Positions 42,262-50,983 of a stretch of DNA of 64,000 nt are shown piece after piece. This stretch comes from Massilistercora timonensis (GTDB lineage: Bacteria; Bacillota; Clostridia; Lachnospirales; Lachnospiraceae), in NCBI RefSeq assembly GCF_900312975.1, contig NZ_LT990039.1, positions 1,116,001-1,180,000 on the forward strand. The letters are read 5' to 3'. A program made the position numbers and the translations under genes. Every line of letters starts with the position of its first letter. The first letter of the stretch is position 1. Below the pieces are notes generated by a model. That model was not told the DNA's origin, ran no database searches, and saw only the letters and a program-made list of their open reading frames with translations.

Positions 42262-44058
42262 ATGAACACACGGATCAAAGAACGGCTTGCCGCCCTTCGC
42301 GCCGCCATGGCAAAAGAAGGCCTTGCCGCATGCTATATCCCAACGGCAGATTATCATCTGTCAGAATATGTAGGCGAACATTTCAAATTCCGGGCCTGGC
42401 TGTCCGGCTTCACCGGTTCCGCCGGCACACTGGTGGTGCTGCCGGACCAGGCCGGGCTCTGGACTGACGGCCGGTACTTCCTCCAGGCAGAAACGCAGCT
42501 TGCGGGAACCGGTATTGACCTCTATAAAATGCAGATCCCAGGGGTTCCCACCATCGAAGAATTTCTCACCGCGCATCTTAAGCCAGGGGACCGGGTCGGC
42601 GCAGACGGCAGGACCATCTCCGCCTCAGCCGGGAAAGCTCTTGCAAATGCGCTGGAGGAGAAGGGTATTTCCCTGGATCCTTCCACAGACCCGGCGGCAG
42701 AAATCTGGACGGACCGCCCTGCCCTTGCAGGGGAGAAGATCTGGCTCTATGACGAATCCTTCGCCGGCCGCTCCACAAAAGACAAGCTTGCGGACGTCCG
42801 GGCGAACATGGCCCAGGCGGGAGCGGACATCCATGTGATCTGCGCTCTGGACGAGATCGCCTGGCTCTTCAACCTGCGGGGAAGCGATGTGGCCTACAAC
42901 CCGGTCTTCCTCTCCTACGCAGTGATCGGCCGGGACTTTGTCCGCCTGTATCTGGATGAAACAAAACTGACGGCTGAAGCACAGGGCCATCTTGCGTCCC
43001 TTGGCATATCAGTCTGCCCCTATGAAGAAGTTTATGAGACGGCAAAAACCTGGGGCGGGCAGAAAATCCTGTTCTCAGAAGCCCAGTCCAATTACCGCCT
43101 CTTTCAGATCCTTTCCGAGAGCGGCGCGCAGATCCTTAACGCCCCGGACCCGGTTCTGGAACTGAAGGCAGTAAAAAATGAAGTGGAGATCTCCCAGACC
43201 CGGACCGCTCATATCCGCGACGGAATCATCATGGTCCGCTTTATGAAATGGCTGAAAGAAACCGTGAAGGAAGGCGCCCTCACAGAGGCCTCCGCCATGG
43301 AACATCTGGATTCCATGCGCCGGGAAGCAATCCACAGCCTTGGCCTGAGCTTCAACACCATCGCAGGCTACGGCCCCCACGGCGCCATCGTCCACTACGC
43401 GGTCACCCCGGAAAGCGACATCCCCCTAGAGCCCCGGGGCCTGTTCCTGGTGGATTCCGGCGGCCAGTACCTGGAGGGGACCACCGACATTACCCGCACC
43501 TTTGCCCTGGGGCCGCTGACTTCCGAAGAAAAGGCCCATTTCGCCCTGGTGCTGCGGTGTATGCTGAACCTGATGTACGCCCGCTTTCCGGAAGGTGCAG
43601 ATGGCCATCACCTGGACGTCCTGGCCCGCCAGCCCCTCTGGGAGCAGGGACTGGACTTCCTCCACGGAACCGGACACGGCGTGGGCCATCTCCTGAACGT
43701 CCATGAGGGACCCAACCGCTTCAGCTGGAAAACGAGAAAATCCGATCCGCCTGTGCCCCTTGTCCCCGGCATGGTCACCACCGACGAACCCGGCCTCTAC
43801 ATCACCGGGAAGCACGGCATCCGGCTGGAAAATGAATTGCTCTGCCGTGAGGGACAGGAGACAGACTATGGGAGATTCCTGTGCTTTGAATCTCTTACCC
43901 TGGTCCCCATCGACCTGGACGCGGTAGACCCCGCCCTTCTTAACGAAACGGACCGGCAGCGGCTCAACGCCTATCACCGGCGGGTGTACGAGACGCTTGC
44001 GCCGGAACTTTCCAAAGAAGAGCAGGAATGGCTTGAATCCTGCACCCGGGAAATCTGA
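42262..44058 (+). CDS. M24-family Xaa-Pro aminopeptidase
   Basis: 598 aa, long three-domain aminopeptidase P of eukaryote-like type. Two creatinase-like N-terminal domains precede the pita-bread catalytic domain. The metal ligands are in LVDSGGQYLEGTTDITRTF (two Asp), GTGHGVGHLLNVHEGPNR (His), TTDEPGLYI (Glu) and LENELLC (Glu). It releases N-terminal residues before proline. SD AGGAGG before ATG 42262. The low-GC BlaI gene starts 20 bases downstream and may be read from this transcript. Confidence 0.94.
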   Translation: MNTRIKERLAALRAAMAKEGLAACYIPTADYHLSEYVGEHFKFRAWLSGFTGSAGTLVVLPDQAGLWTDGRYFLQAETQLAGTGIDLYKMQIPGVPTIEEFLTAHLKPGDRVGADGRTISASAGKALANALEEKGISLDPSTDPAAEIWTDRPALAGEKIWLYDESFAGRSTKDKLADVRANMAQAGADIHVICALDEIAWLFNLRGSDVAYNPVFLSYAVIGRDFVRLYLDETKLTAEAQGHLASLGISVCPYEEVYETAKTWGGQKILFSEAQSNYRLFQILSESGAQILNAPDPVLELKAVKNEVEISQTRTAHIRDGIIMVRFMKWLKETVKEGALTEASAMEHLDSMRREAIHSLGLSFNTIAGYGPHGAIVHYAVTPESDIPLEPRGLFLVDSGGQYLEGTTDITRTFALGPLTSEEKAHFALVLRCMLNLMYARFPEGADGHHLDVLARQPLWEQGLDFLHGTGHGVGHLLNVHEGPNRFSWKTRKSDPPVPLVPGMVTTDEPGLYITGKHGIRLENELLCREGQETDYGRFLCFESLTLVPIDLDAVDPALLNETDRQRLNAYHRRVYETLAPELSKEEQEWLESCTREI

Positions 44059-44078
44059 AAATGTGAAGGAGTAACGCA

Positions 44079-44459
44079 ATGAGAAAGTTAACCCAAAAAC
44101 AGTTAGAAGTTATGAAGGTATTATGGGATCACAACAAACCCATGATCTCTTCTGAAATCGAAAAAAGCAATCCTTCTTTTAATACCAACACAGTTCAGAC
44201 CTGCCTGCGCGAATTATTAAAAAAAGACTATATTCAGGTGGCAGATATCGTTTACAGCGGCACTGTCCTGACCAGAAGCTACCTGCCCACCTTCACGAAA
44301 ACAGAATATTTGGAGGAGGCATGTAACGATATTATGGGCAACGGTCACGATTCCTTTTCCCTATGCGCCTCCTTGATCAAAGAGCAGACAAATATGGATG
44401 ATCTGGCAGAATTGGAAAAAATGATCGAGAAGAGAAAGTTAGAGTTAAAGCATGATTAA
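44079..44459 (+). CDS. BlaI/MecI/CopY-family repressor
   Basis: 126 aa. Winged-helix domain: LTQKQLEVMKVLWDHNKPM is the typical BlaI opening, NTNTVQTCLRELLKKDYI holds the recognition helix, and the C-terminal helices dimerise. Family members are cleaved by a partner M56 metalloprotease, encoded next with an 8-base overlap. SD GAAGGAG. The composition is clearly AT-richer than the preceding gene. Probable targets are the transporter genes that follow in the same AT-rich block, but no matching operator was found. Confidence 0.9.
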   Translation: MRKLTQKQLEVMKVLWDHNKPMISSEIEKSNPSFNTNTVQTCLRELLKKDYIQVADIVYSGTVLTRSYLPTFTKTEYLEEACNDIMGNGHDSFSLCASLIKEQTNMDDLAELEKMIEKRKLELKHD

Positions 44460-45579
44460 AGCGCTGATATTATCACCCGGACCTGTTTTGACTTGTCTTA
44501 TTGCAATTTCTTTGCTGCTGGTTTTTTTCTTACTGTCGATCAAATGCGGATTTTTGTATGACAAGGCAAACACAAGAATTTTTTTCGCCATCATTTCTGT
44601 TATATGCTTAAGAATGACGTTGCCGGTCAATTTCCCATTTACATATTCTATTTACATCAAGGATTTTGTCCGCCCGGTTATGGATGTTCTTTCCGCCAGC
44701 ATAGCAGATACGTCGCTTATGGTATTTGACTGTTTATACAGTATCTGGGCGATCGGCGCTGTCATTCAATTGTGCCGGTTCCTGAAAGCAAAAAAAGTTT
44801 ATACAGATCGTATCAGAGAATTCATAATAACCAAAGAATCTTCCTGTGGTTACTTGTATGATCTTGCGCAAAATTACTCTGCAAAGCCGGTTAAAATAGC
44901 GGTTGTGCCCTTCCCCGTATCCCCCGGCATTACAGGAATATACAACCCTGTTTTGATTTTACCTGAAGTGGATGATCTTTCCCAGCAAGAACTGACCTAT
45001 ATATTTGATCATGAATTATATCATTACAAAAAACATGATCTTATCTTATTACTTTTAATCGATATCGTCTGCTGTATACATTGGTGGAATCCACTGGTCT
45101 ATGTTCTGAAGAAATGGTTTTGCCTGGCAATGGAGATCACAAACGACCAGGCGATCATGCAGGGCAGAGACAGCGCAGACAGGCTGGATTATGCCTCCCT
45201 GATCATCAAAATCTCAAAAAACCTTCAGAACGCCCAAAATACACCTGTTTATAATTTAGACTTTGTTGGTTCCAGGCATTCACAGTTAGGGCTGCGTATC
45301 AAATATCTGTATAAAGATTTTTCAGAGAAGAAATATCTGTCTGTAATAAAAAGCCTGAAATTACTATTTTTAGTGATCCTTCTGATTTTCAGTTTATTTT
45401 TCGTTATTGAATCAGAAGCTACTGTTACACCGGCTGACACGGAAGACTCTGTAGTTATCACAGAAGAGAACAGTTATTTTATAAAGTCTGAAAATGGATA
45501 TGACCTTTACGTGGAGGGAAAATATTTTACGTCATTTATTGAAATACCGGAAGAATTTAAAAATTTAAAAATAAAATAA
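44452..45579 (+). CDS. BlaR1/M56-family membrane metallopeptidase
   Basis: 375 aa. Four or so TM helices; the M56 zinc-protease motif is HELYH at about 187-191. There is a final TM helix at about 305-322 and a short extracellular tail of about 50 residues. It lacks the penicillin-binding sensor domain of true BlaR1, so beta-lactam sensing is not expected. It is thought to cleave the BlaI partner when an extracytoplasmic signal is sensed. AT-rich like its neighbours. It ends 7 bases before the convergent ATPase gene. Confidence 0.88.
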   Translation: MIKALILSPGPVLTCLIAISLLLVFFLLSIKCGFLYDKANTRIFFAIISVICLRMTLPVNFPFTYSIYIKDFVRPVMDVLSASIADTSLMVFDCLYSIWAIGAVIQLCRFLKAKKVYTDRIREFIITKESSCGYLYDLAQNYSAKPVKIAVVPFPVSPGITGIYNPVLILPEVDDLSQQELTYIFDHELYHYKKHDLILLLLIDIVCCIHWWNPLVYVLKKWFCLAMEITNDQAIMQGRDSADRLDYASLIIKISKNLQNAQNTPVYNLDFVGSRHSQLGLRIKYLYKDFSEKKYLSVIKSLKLLFLVILLIFSLFFVIESEATVTPADTEDSVVITEENSYFIKSENGYDLYVEGKYFTSFIEIPEEFKNLKIK

Positions 45580-45586
45580 AACGGAA

Positions 45587-46246
45587 TCATACCAATACCC
45601 CGTCTGCCATTCTGATTTTTCTGGTAGCATACCTGTCCATTTCCGGATCATGTGTGACCATTACGATTGTTTTCCCCTGCAGATGCTGCTTTTTCAAAAG
45701 TGTCATGATTTTCCCGCTGTTGCCGGAATCCAGGTTCCCAGTGGGTTCATCTGCAAGGATGATATCCGGGTCATTCATAAGCGCTCTGGCTATGGCCACC
45801 CTTTGCTTCTCTCCTCCTGACAGTTGAGAAGGCCGGAATTTCTTCTTGTCTGCCAGTCCTACTTCCTGCAGCAGAATGCCTGCACGGCGCACCATTTCTT
45901 TCTTTTTCTTTCCCGCATAGCCGGCCGGAAGGCATACATTTTCCGTCACATTCAGTTCCGGGATCAGATAGAAAGACTGAAACACATAGCCGAAAGTCTG
46001 ATTTCGCAGTCTTGCCTGCTCATCCCCGGCAAGGTTTGTTATATTTTCCCCATTAAGAAGGATCTCTCCAGATGTGCAGGGATCCAGCAGTCCTATCATA
46101 TTCAGCAGGGTCGTTTTCCCGGAGCCGGATTCTCCGTACAGCATAACAAACTCTCCCTTTTCAATCTTAAAATCAATGTGGCGCAGGACTTTGTTTTCAA
46201 TCCCCTGTCCATAGTAGCTTTTGCAGATATCCTTTAATTCGATCAT
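45587..46246 (-). CDS. LolD/MacB-type ABC ATPase
   Basis: 219 aa. Walker A GESGSGKTT, signature LSGGEKQRVAIARALM, Walker B IILADEPTGNLD, and H-loop MVTHDPEMDRYA, all of the MacB/LolD/FtsE class that powers FtsX-like permeases by mechanotransmission. It is the last gene of the lipoprotein-permease-permease-ATPase operon, 13 bases after the permease stop. Confidence 0.93.
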   Translation of the reverse strand: MIELKDICKSYYGQGIENKVLRHIDFKIEKGEFVMLYGESGSGKTTLLNMIGLLDPCTSGEILLNGENITNLAGDEQARLRNQTFGYVFQSFYLIPELNVTENVCLPAGYAGKKKKEMVRRAGILLQEVGLADKKKFRPSQLSGGEKQRVAIARALMNDPDIILADEPTGNLDSGNSGKIMTLLKKQHLQGKTIVMVTHDPEMDRYATRKIRMADGVLV

Positions 46247-46259
46247 CTTACCCTCTCTT

Positions 46260-47387
46260 TTATTTACCCGTTTCTCTCAGCGCCGCATAGATACCGTCCT
46301 TTTTCAGCGGCAAGAGGACCAGGCCGCTTTGCAGGAAAGTCATCGCCAACGCCAGCACCAGCGCGATCAGATAGGACCGGATATCCGGACGGACCGGAAG
46401 TCCTAATTCTACCGTTTCCGTAAGGATCGTTCCAGCCCCCATTCCGATCACACATCCACCAAGGCAGATCGCCCCAATTTCCAGGATCACCTCTTTAACC
46501 AAACTCTTGTAGGAAGCGCCGCAGGCAGAACATATGGCCAGTTCGCTCATCCGTTTTAGAAAGAACAGCTTCAGAATCCCCGCATATCCAACAGCCATGA
46601 TAAAAATGAGAATCACAGCGACTTTTCCAAGATATCCTGGTATCAGCGAAAGATATTCTACCAGGTATTCTTTTTCATACTGCTGATTTGAGAAATAAAA
46701 GCTGTATTCCTCTCCATATTTTTCATTGAGATATTGTAACAGTTTTTCCGCAACGGAACCGTTTTCTTTCTGATTGCCAATGGTCATGACACATTGCACG
46801 TTTGCTTCTTCACCGATGACCGGCAGCTCCTCCGCAGAAAGAATAATGCTGTTCTCCGTCTCAAGTGGTTGGTCGAAGCAGTCCAGGGGAAGCACATGAT
46901 CCGAAAATACCTCCTCCAGTTGAAACCACGTTCCCCTGATACAGATCTTTCCTTCCGCCTCCTCTACATCCGGGATCTTTTCTTCCCGGATCCACTGTCG
47001 CACCCGGCTGCCCACGTATGCGCTGCCGCTGCTTTTCTGATCGGATAATATATATGCATATTCCAGCGCATCTTCCCCGGAAAAGGTCACAAGAAAAGCG
47101 GCGGTCGTGCAGTTTATCTTTCCACCGGACATCTGGCGGCTCCGGCTTATATCTTCCGAATCCGGCCTGAAGGAAGGCCCCTGCATATCTGTCTGCGTGA
47201 TCTGTAAGACCAGTTCTTTATTCTTGAAAGCTGTCGCCGTTTTTTCTGATTCTTCCATTCCGTAAAAATAATATTGAAAAGCAAAAACAATACACGCGAC
47301 CGCCACTGTAATTTCAAGAAGCAGCAGACTGTATATTTTTCTGTGATACACAAGCTTTCTTTTCACTTTAAACAGGATATACGACAC
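46260..47387 (-). CDS. FtsX/MacB-like permease
   Basis: 375 aa. One N-terminal TM helix (about 17-37), a large extracytoplasmic domain, then three C-terminal TM helices (about 252-275, 300-325, 335-360) in the FtsX arrangement. It is homologous in layout, not closely in sequence, to the permease encoded 2 bases upstream, so the two probably make a heterodimer. Start 47387 directly follows the previous stop. Confidence 0.85.
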   Translation of the reverse strand: MSYILFKVKRKLVYHRKIYSLLLLEITVAVACIVFAFQYYFYGMEESEKTATAFKNKELVLQITQTDMQGPSFRPDSEDISRSRQMSGGKINCTTAAFLVTFSGEDALEYAYILSDQKSSGSAYVGSRVRQWIREEKIPDVEEAEGKICIRGTWFQLEEVFSDHVLPLDCFDQPLETENSIILSAEELPVIGEEANVQCVMTIGNQKENGSVAEKLLQYLNEKYGEEYSFYFSNQQYEKEYLVEYLSLIPGYLGKVAVILIFIMAVGYAGILKLFFLKRMSELAICSACGASYKSLVKEVILEIGAICLGGCVIGMGAGTILTETVELGLPVRPDIRSYLIALVLALAMTFLQSGLVLLPLKKDGIYAALRETGK

Positions 47388-47389
47388 GG

Positions 47390-48445
47390 CTATCCCCTCT
47401 CTTTTTGAAGCAGTTCATAGATGGAACTTCTCATAAAGTGGTTCACCAGCAGGGCGCTCAGGCACAGGCAGAACAGGAACGCGATCCCGGTTACTCCCAG
47501 GAGCACAGACAGGTCGAATATTACTTCCTGATCCAATGCAAATATCCGTACAATGGCCTGGAAGGACACAAGAAACAGCAGGATGGCCAGACTCATAGCG
47601 GATATGGTCTCTTTTAAAAATTCCTTCAAAAGATCCGATTTTTTGGCTCCCACTGCCCGCTTGACTGCATACTCTTCTTTTCTTTGCTCCATCATACCCA
47701 GTAAAATTACAAAGATATTTAATAACGAAAAAGCGGATACAGCCATCCCCACTCCGGCACGGGATAAGATCATATTTTTTAAAAATACTTTTCCTTCCCT
47801 CCCGCTTTCTTCCAGACTTTGCAGAAAGATCTGGCTGCCGTCTGTCCCAGGCGACGCCAGCTGTTCTCTCACCAGACCAAGATCACTGTCCTTTTCCGCC
47901 ATCACAGACTGCTGCATGCTGTGATGGCCGTAAATATCGGCAAAGCAGTCATAAGGAACCACCACTTTATTTTTCCCGTACCCATGCATGATCCCGATGA
48001 TCTCAAACTCCTCTCGATGGATCCTGATCCTGTCGCGGATCTGCAGGTCTGCCATGGCGGCAAGCTTGTCTGAAACGACACATTTCTTCTCATCGCCTGC
48101 GAATTCCCGTCCGTTCAGAAACCGGCCTGATACCATGCTGTTCCCTGCAAAAGTCTGCATCCTGCCGCCATAGCCCAGCACAGCGACATCTTCTTCCATG
48201 GAAACTTCCGGGAGGATTTCCTCTGTCCGGAACTGGTAAGCAATGTCCCCTTCACATACCTGTTCCATCTGCTTTTGTTCTTTTTTACCAAGAGCCTCTC
48301 CCTGGAAACCAAGTTCCCCACCCTCATAAATGGTATCCGGATAGGTATTCTGTAGCTGCAGGTAAAAACATTTTGCATTGGAAAGGCAGTACCCCGGAAG
48401 AAGCAGGGATAAATAAAAGGCAAAAATAATCATTTTTTTATTCAT
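47390..48445 (-). CDS. FtsX/MacB-like permease with periplasmic core domain
   Basis: 351 aa from ATG 48445 (MNKKMIIFAFYLSLLLPGY). This is chosen because it leaves the natural TM helix at the start and overlaps the lipoprotein stop by 8 bases; 48475 is an alternative. The MacB-PCD-like domain (VVSDKLAAMADLQIRDRIRI is typical) is followed by three TM helices (about 230-350). It is a partner of the permease encoded just downstream and of the ATPase at 45587-46246. Confidence 0.85.
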   Translation of the reverse strand: MNKKMIIFAFYLSLLLPGYCLSNAKCFYLQLQNTYPDTIYEGGELGFQGEALGKKEQKQMEQVCEGDIAYQFRTEEILPEVSMEEDVAVLGYGGRMQTFAGNSMVSGRFLNGREFAGDEKKCVVSDKLAAMADLQIRDRIRIHREEFEIIGIMHGYGKNKVVVPYDCFADIYGHHSMQQSVMAEKDSDLGLVREQLASPGTDGSQIFLQSLEESGREGKVFLKNMILSRAGVGMAVSAFSLLNIFVILLGMMEQRKEEYAVKRAVGAKKSDLLKEFLKETISAMSLAILLFLVSFQAIVRIFALDQEVIFDLSVLLGVTGIAFLFCLCLSALLVNHFMRSSIYELLQKERG

Positions 48446-49475
48446 CTGTATGACACCTGATACGAAAAACTTCACCTGTCTGAGGGTTTGTCAGAAAGAT
48501 CTGCTGCGGATCAGCGGCCGAAATATAATTCCTAAGATCGATCTTCTCATTCAGATCTTTAAATACAGCCAGGGTTTTCTCCCATTCGCCGTCTGTATGA
48601 AATTCATACAGTTTAGCCAGGCTGCTTGCAAAGCAGATCACTTGATCATCAAAGCAGGTAAACGCATTCACTGACAGACCGTCCGGCAATCTGCCTGACA
48701 CGGTCAGTTTGTCATTTTCAATCTGAAAGAGGTAATTATCTCCGGATACAACCGTCATGGCGATCTCTTCTGTATCCACGCAGATATTTCCCCGGTTCAC
48801 TGCATAGATCCTGCCCTCATCGCCATAGATGGATCCGTAAAAGTTTTCTCCGATCTCGGTCGTTTCCCCGTCTTTCCATTTGGTAATGTGCCGGTCCAGC
48901 AGGGAATCGCCGCAAAGATAAATCGTATGTTCGGATTCTACAGCAATGTTTTCATAAACCGTCGGCGCGTCACTGTTATCTGCCAAGGAAAGTTCCTCTT
49001 CAAACTGAAGGTCTTTCGTCAGAACCTGAACTCTGTTGTTACCCGAATCAATTACATAAATCTTGTCCTTAAAAGAGGCGATCCCGGTAGGACTGACAAA
49101 TTCCAGCGGACCATTTCCCGTACCTCCCACACTTTGGATGAAATTCCCTTCATAGTCTGCCCGGATCAGACAATCCTTTCCCCGGTCTACTAAAATAATA
49201 TCCTTCTCCCGGCACAAAATTCCTGCAGGCGTATCGATCTGTCCGCCACTTATTGTCCATAGTTCCTTTGAATACGCACCTGTGTCATCCGAGAGAAGCT
49301 CTGGATCATACTCTTTTTTACGTTCCCCGTTTTCCATATCCAATACGGGAAGAAGGTCATCCTTTGTCTCTTCTATTAACGCTTCGTATTCTTTTTTCAG
49401 TTTCTGCTCTGAACTGCAGCCCCCTGATAGCATAATCAATACCGCAAACAAAAGTATGTATAATCCTTTTTTCAT
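48438..49475 (-). CDS. Lipoprotein with 6-bladed beta-propeller
   Basis: 345 aa exported lipoprotein: signal peptide MKKGLYILLFAVLIMLSGGC, with the lipobox LSGGC giving the lipidated Cys at about 20. The rest is an NHL/6-bladed beta-propeller (GTGNGPLEFVSPTGIA, IYVIDSGNNRVQVL). It is the first gene of an operon with two FtsX-like permeases and an ATPase. The propeller may bind a peptide or other ligand for the transporter. Function is not known, and the operon is AT-rich and probably acquired. Confidence 0.87.
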   Translation of the reverse strand: MKKGLYILLFAVLIMLSGGCSSEQKLKKEYEALIEETKDDLLPVLDMENGERKKEYDPELLSDDTGAYSKELWTISGGQIDTPAGILCREKDIILVDRGKDCLIRADYEGNFIQSVGGTGNGPLEFVSPTGIASFKDKIYVIDSGNNRVQVLTKDLQFEEELSLADNSDAPTVYENIAVESEHTIYLCGDSLLDRHITKWKDGETTEIGENFYGSIYGDEGRIYAVNRGNICVDTEEIAMTVVSGDNYLFQIENDKLTVSGRLPDGLSVNAFTCFDDQVICFASSLAKLYEFHTDGEWEKTLAVFKDLNEKIDLRNYISAADPQQIFLTNPQTGEVFRIRCHTDE

Positions 49476-49527
49476 ACATTACCTGCTTTCTCTTTATCAT
49501 CCGACAGTTCTTTTATATTATAAAAAT

Positions 49528-49556
49528 AATATATCATTGTTTTAATAATATAGCAA
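49528..49556 (-). promoter_or_regulatory. Promoter of the lipoprotein-ABC operon
   Basis: On minus: TTGCTA, 17-base spacer, TATATT, in a very AT-rich stretch about 50 bases before the lipoprotein start. Confidence 0.6.
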
Positions 49557-49614
49557 TATGTTAATGTAATGTGTGTCTGAAATCCTGGCAGATTCGATGA
49601 TTTTTTAACTATGG

Positions 49615-49643
49615 TTGTGAACGGCCGTCATTCATGGTATAAT
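49615..49643 (+). promoter_or_regulatory. Promoter of the hydE leader
   Basis: TTGTGA, 17-base spacer, TATAAT. Transcription should begin near 49650, about 200 bases before hydE. Confidence 0.75.
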
Positions 49644-49751
49644 TTCCTCAAATATGACTGCGGTATTCTGATACAGAGCAGCAGTCTGCGACGTACTGAC
49701 CACAAAGGGCAGCACCTGCGTGAGAAGGCGGCCGGCTTCAGAAAGATCCAG

Positions 49752-49779
49752 ACAAAAAGGTGACCTCCTTTTTGTTTTT
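49752..49779 (+). terminator. First leader terminator before hydE
   Basis: 9-bp stem ACAAAAAGG with CCTTTTTGT (49752-49760, 49767-49775), six-base loop, then TTTT. Confidence 0.7.
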
Positions 49780-49781
49780 GC

Positions 49782-49819
49782 GGACCTGGCGCTTTTTCTG
49801 CGCCAGGTCCTTTTCTTAT
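49782..49819 (+). terminator. Second leader terminator before hydE
   Basis: 11-bp perfect stem GGACCTGGCGC with GCGCCAGGTCC (49782-49792, 49800-49810), seven-base loop, then TTTTCTTATT. It lies only 32 bases before the hydE start with no promoter between. Confidence 0.85.
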
Positions 49820-49850
49820 TCCAGACAAGACCAAAGATCGCGAGGCGCCC

Positions 49851-50906
49851 ATGGAAGATTTAAGATCCCTGCTCTACCGGCTGAAAGAGCAGCACACCCT
49901 GACAAAAGAAGAATGGACTGCCCTCATTGCCGGGCGCACGCCCAAGCTTGCCCGGGAGCTTTTCTCCCTGGCCAGGCAGGAGCAGCTGCGCTGGTACGGC
50001 CATGACATTTATATCCGAGGGCTTATTGAATTTACCAACTACTGCCGGAACGACTGCCTCTACTGCGGCATCCGCAGAAGCAACAAAAACGCGGCGCGCT
50101 ACCGGCTCTCCCAGGAAGAGATCCTCTCCTGCTGCCGCGCCGGATATGATCTTGGCTTTCGCACCTTCGTCCTGCAGGGCGGGGAGGACGGCTATTTCAC
50201 CGATGAGCGGATGATAGACCTGATCCGGGCCATCAAATCCCGATATCCCGATTGCGCGGTTACCCTGTCTATCGGGGAACGGTCCCGGGAATCCTACCAG
50301 GCCTTTTTTGACGCCGGGGCGGACCGGTACCTTCTGCGCCACGAGACATTTAACGGGGAACACTACGCCAGGCTCCATCCCCCTTCCCTGTCCGCTGCCC
50401 GCCGGCAGCAATGCCTCTGGGATTTAAAGGACATCGGCTACCAGGTGGGGACCGGATTCATGGTAGGATCCCCCTTCCAGACGCCGGAACACCTGGCGGA
50501 GGATCTGCTCTTTATCGAGAAGTTGCAGCCCCATATGGTGGGCATCGGGCCATTCATCCCCCACCATGACACTCCTTTTGGGGCAGAGCCTGCGGGGACG
50601 CTGGAGCTTACTTTGTTCATGCTGGGACTGCTGCGGCTACTGCTTCCCAGGGTACTGCTGCCGGCAACTACCGCTCTTGGCACCATTTCCCCGGATGGGC
50701 GGGAACAGGGCGTGCTGGCCGGAGCCAACGTAGTCATGCCCAACCTGTCTCCCACATCGGTGCGGGCCAAGTACCTGCTCTACGACAACAAGATCGCCGT
50801 GGACGCGGAAGCCGCGGAAGGGCGGGATCTTCTGGAACAGCAGATGGCCGCCATCGGTTACCGCGTGGTGACCGCCCGGGGCGATTCAAAGATGACAGAA
50901 GAATAG
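49851..50906 (+). CDS. hydE: [FeFe]-hydrogenase maturase HydE
   Basis: 351 aa radical SAM enzyme that helps build the dithiomethylamine-bridged diiron subcluster of the H-cluster. Radical SAM cluster motif in NYCRNDCLYCGIR (about residues 62-74). The barrel signature FVLQGGEDGYFTDE and the C-terminal PNLSPTSVRAKYLLYDNK fit HydE rather than BioB, to which it is related. The Shine-Dalgarno is weak (GAGG), and the gene sits right behind two tandem terminators, so expression may be conditional. hydG follows 77 bases later. No hydrogenase structural gene is in the window. Confidence 0.94.
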   Translation: MEDLRSLLYRLKEQHTLTKEEWTALIAGRTPKLARELFSLARQEQLRWYGHDIYIRGLIEFTNYCRNDCLYCGIRRSNKNAARYRLSQEEILSCCRAGYDLGFRTFVLQGGEDGYFTDERMIDLIRAIKSRYPDCAVTLSIGERSRESYQAFFDAGADRYLLRHETFNGEHYARLHPPSLSAARRQQCLWDLKDIGYQVGTGFMVGSPFQTPEHLAEDLLFIEKLQPHMVGIGPFIPHHDTPFGAEPAGTLELTLFMLGLLRLLLPRVLLPATTALGTISPDGREQGVLAGANVVMPNLSPTSVRAKYLLYDNKIAVDAEAAEGRDLLEQQMAAIGYRVVTARGDSKMTEE

Positions 50907-50983
50907 AACTTTCAGCCAAAAAACCGGCTCTCCCCTTGGAAAGCCTGGCAATAGATCAAGAAATTTTTAAGGAGGAACCACCT

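Larger units (their letters stand above)
49650..49819 (+). ncRNA. Structured leader (candidate cis-regulatory RNA or sRNA) before hydE
   Basis: Begins after the promoter. Hairpin GACTGC (49656-49661) with GCAGTC (49681-49686), containing an inner GTAT/ATAC stem, then a GC-rich unpaired or partly paired region. It ends with two tandem intrinsic terminators. No known riboswitch class was recognised. The arrangement fits either a termination-controlled leader or a ~130-nt small RNA. Confidence 0.5.

Noticed and set aside
49650-49750. Known riboswitch or SRP/6S RNA before hydE
   Set aside because: Compared by memory with TPP, SAM, FMN, cobalamin, glycine, GEMM, NiCo, THF and small SRP RNA signatures; none of their conserved cores is present.
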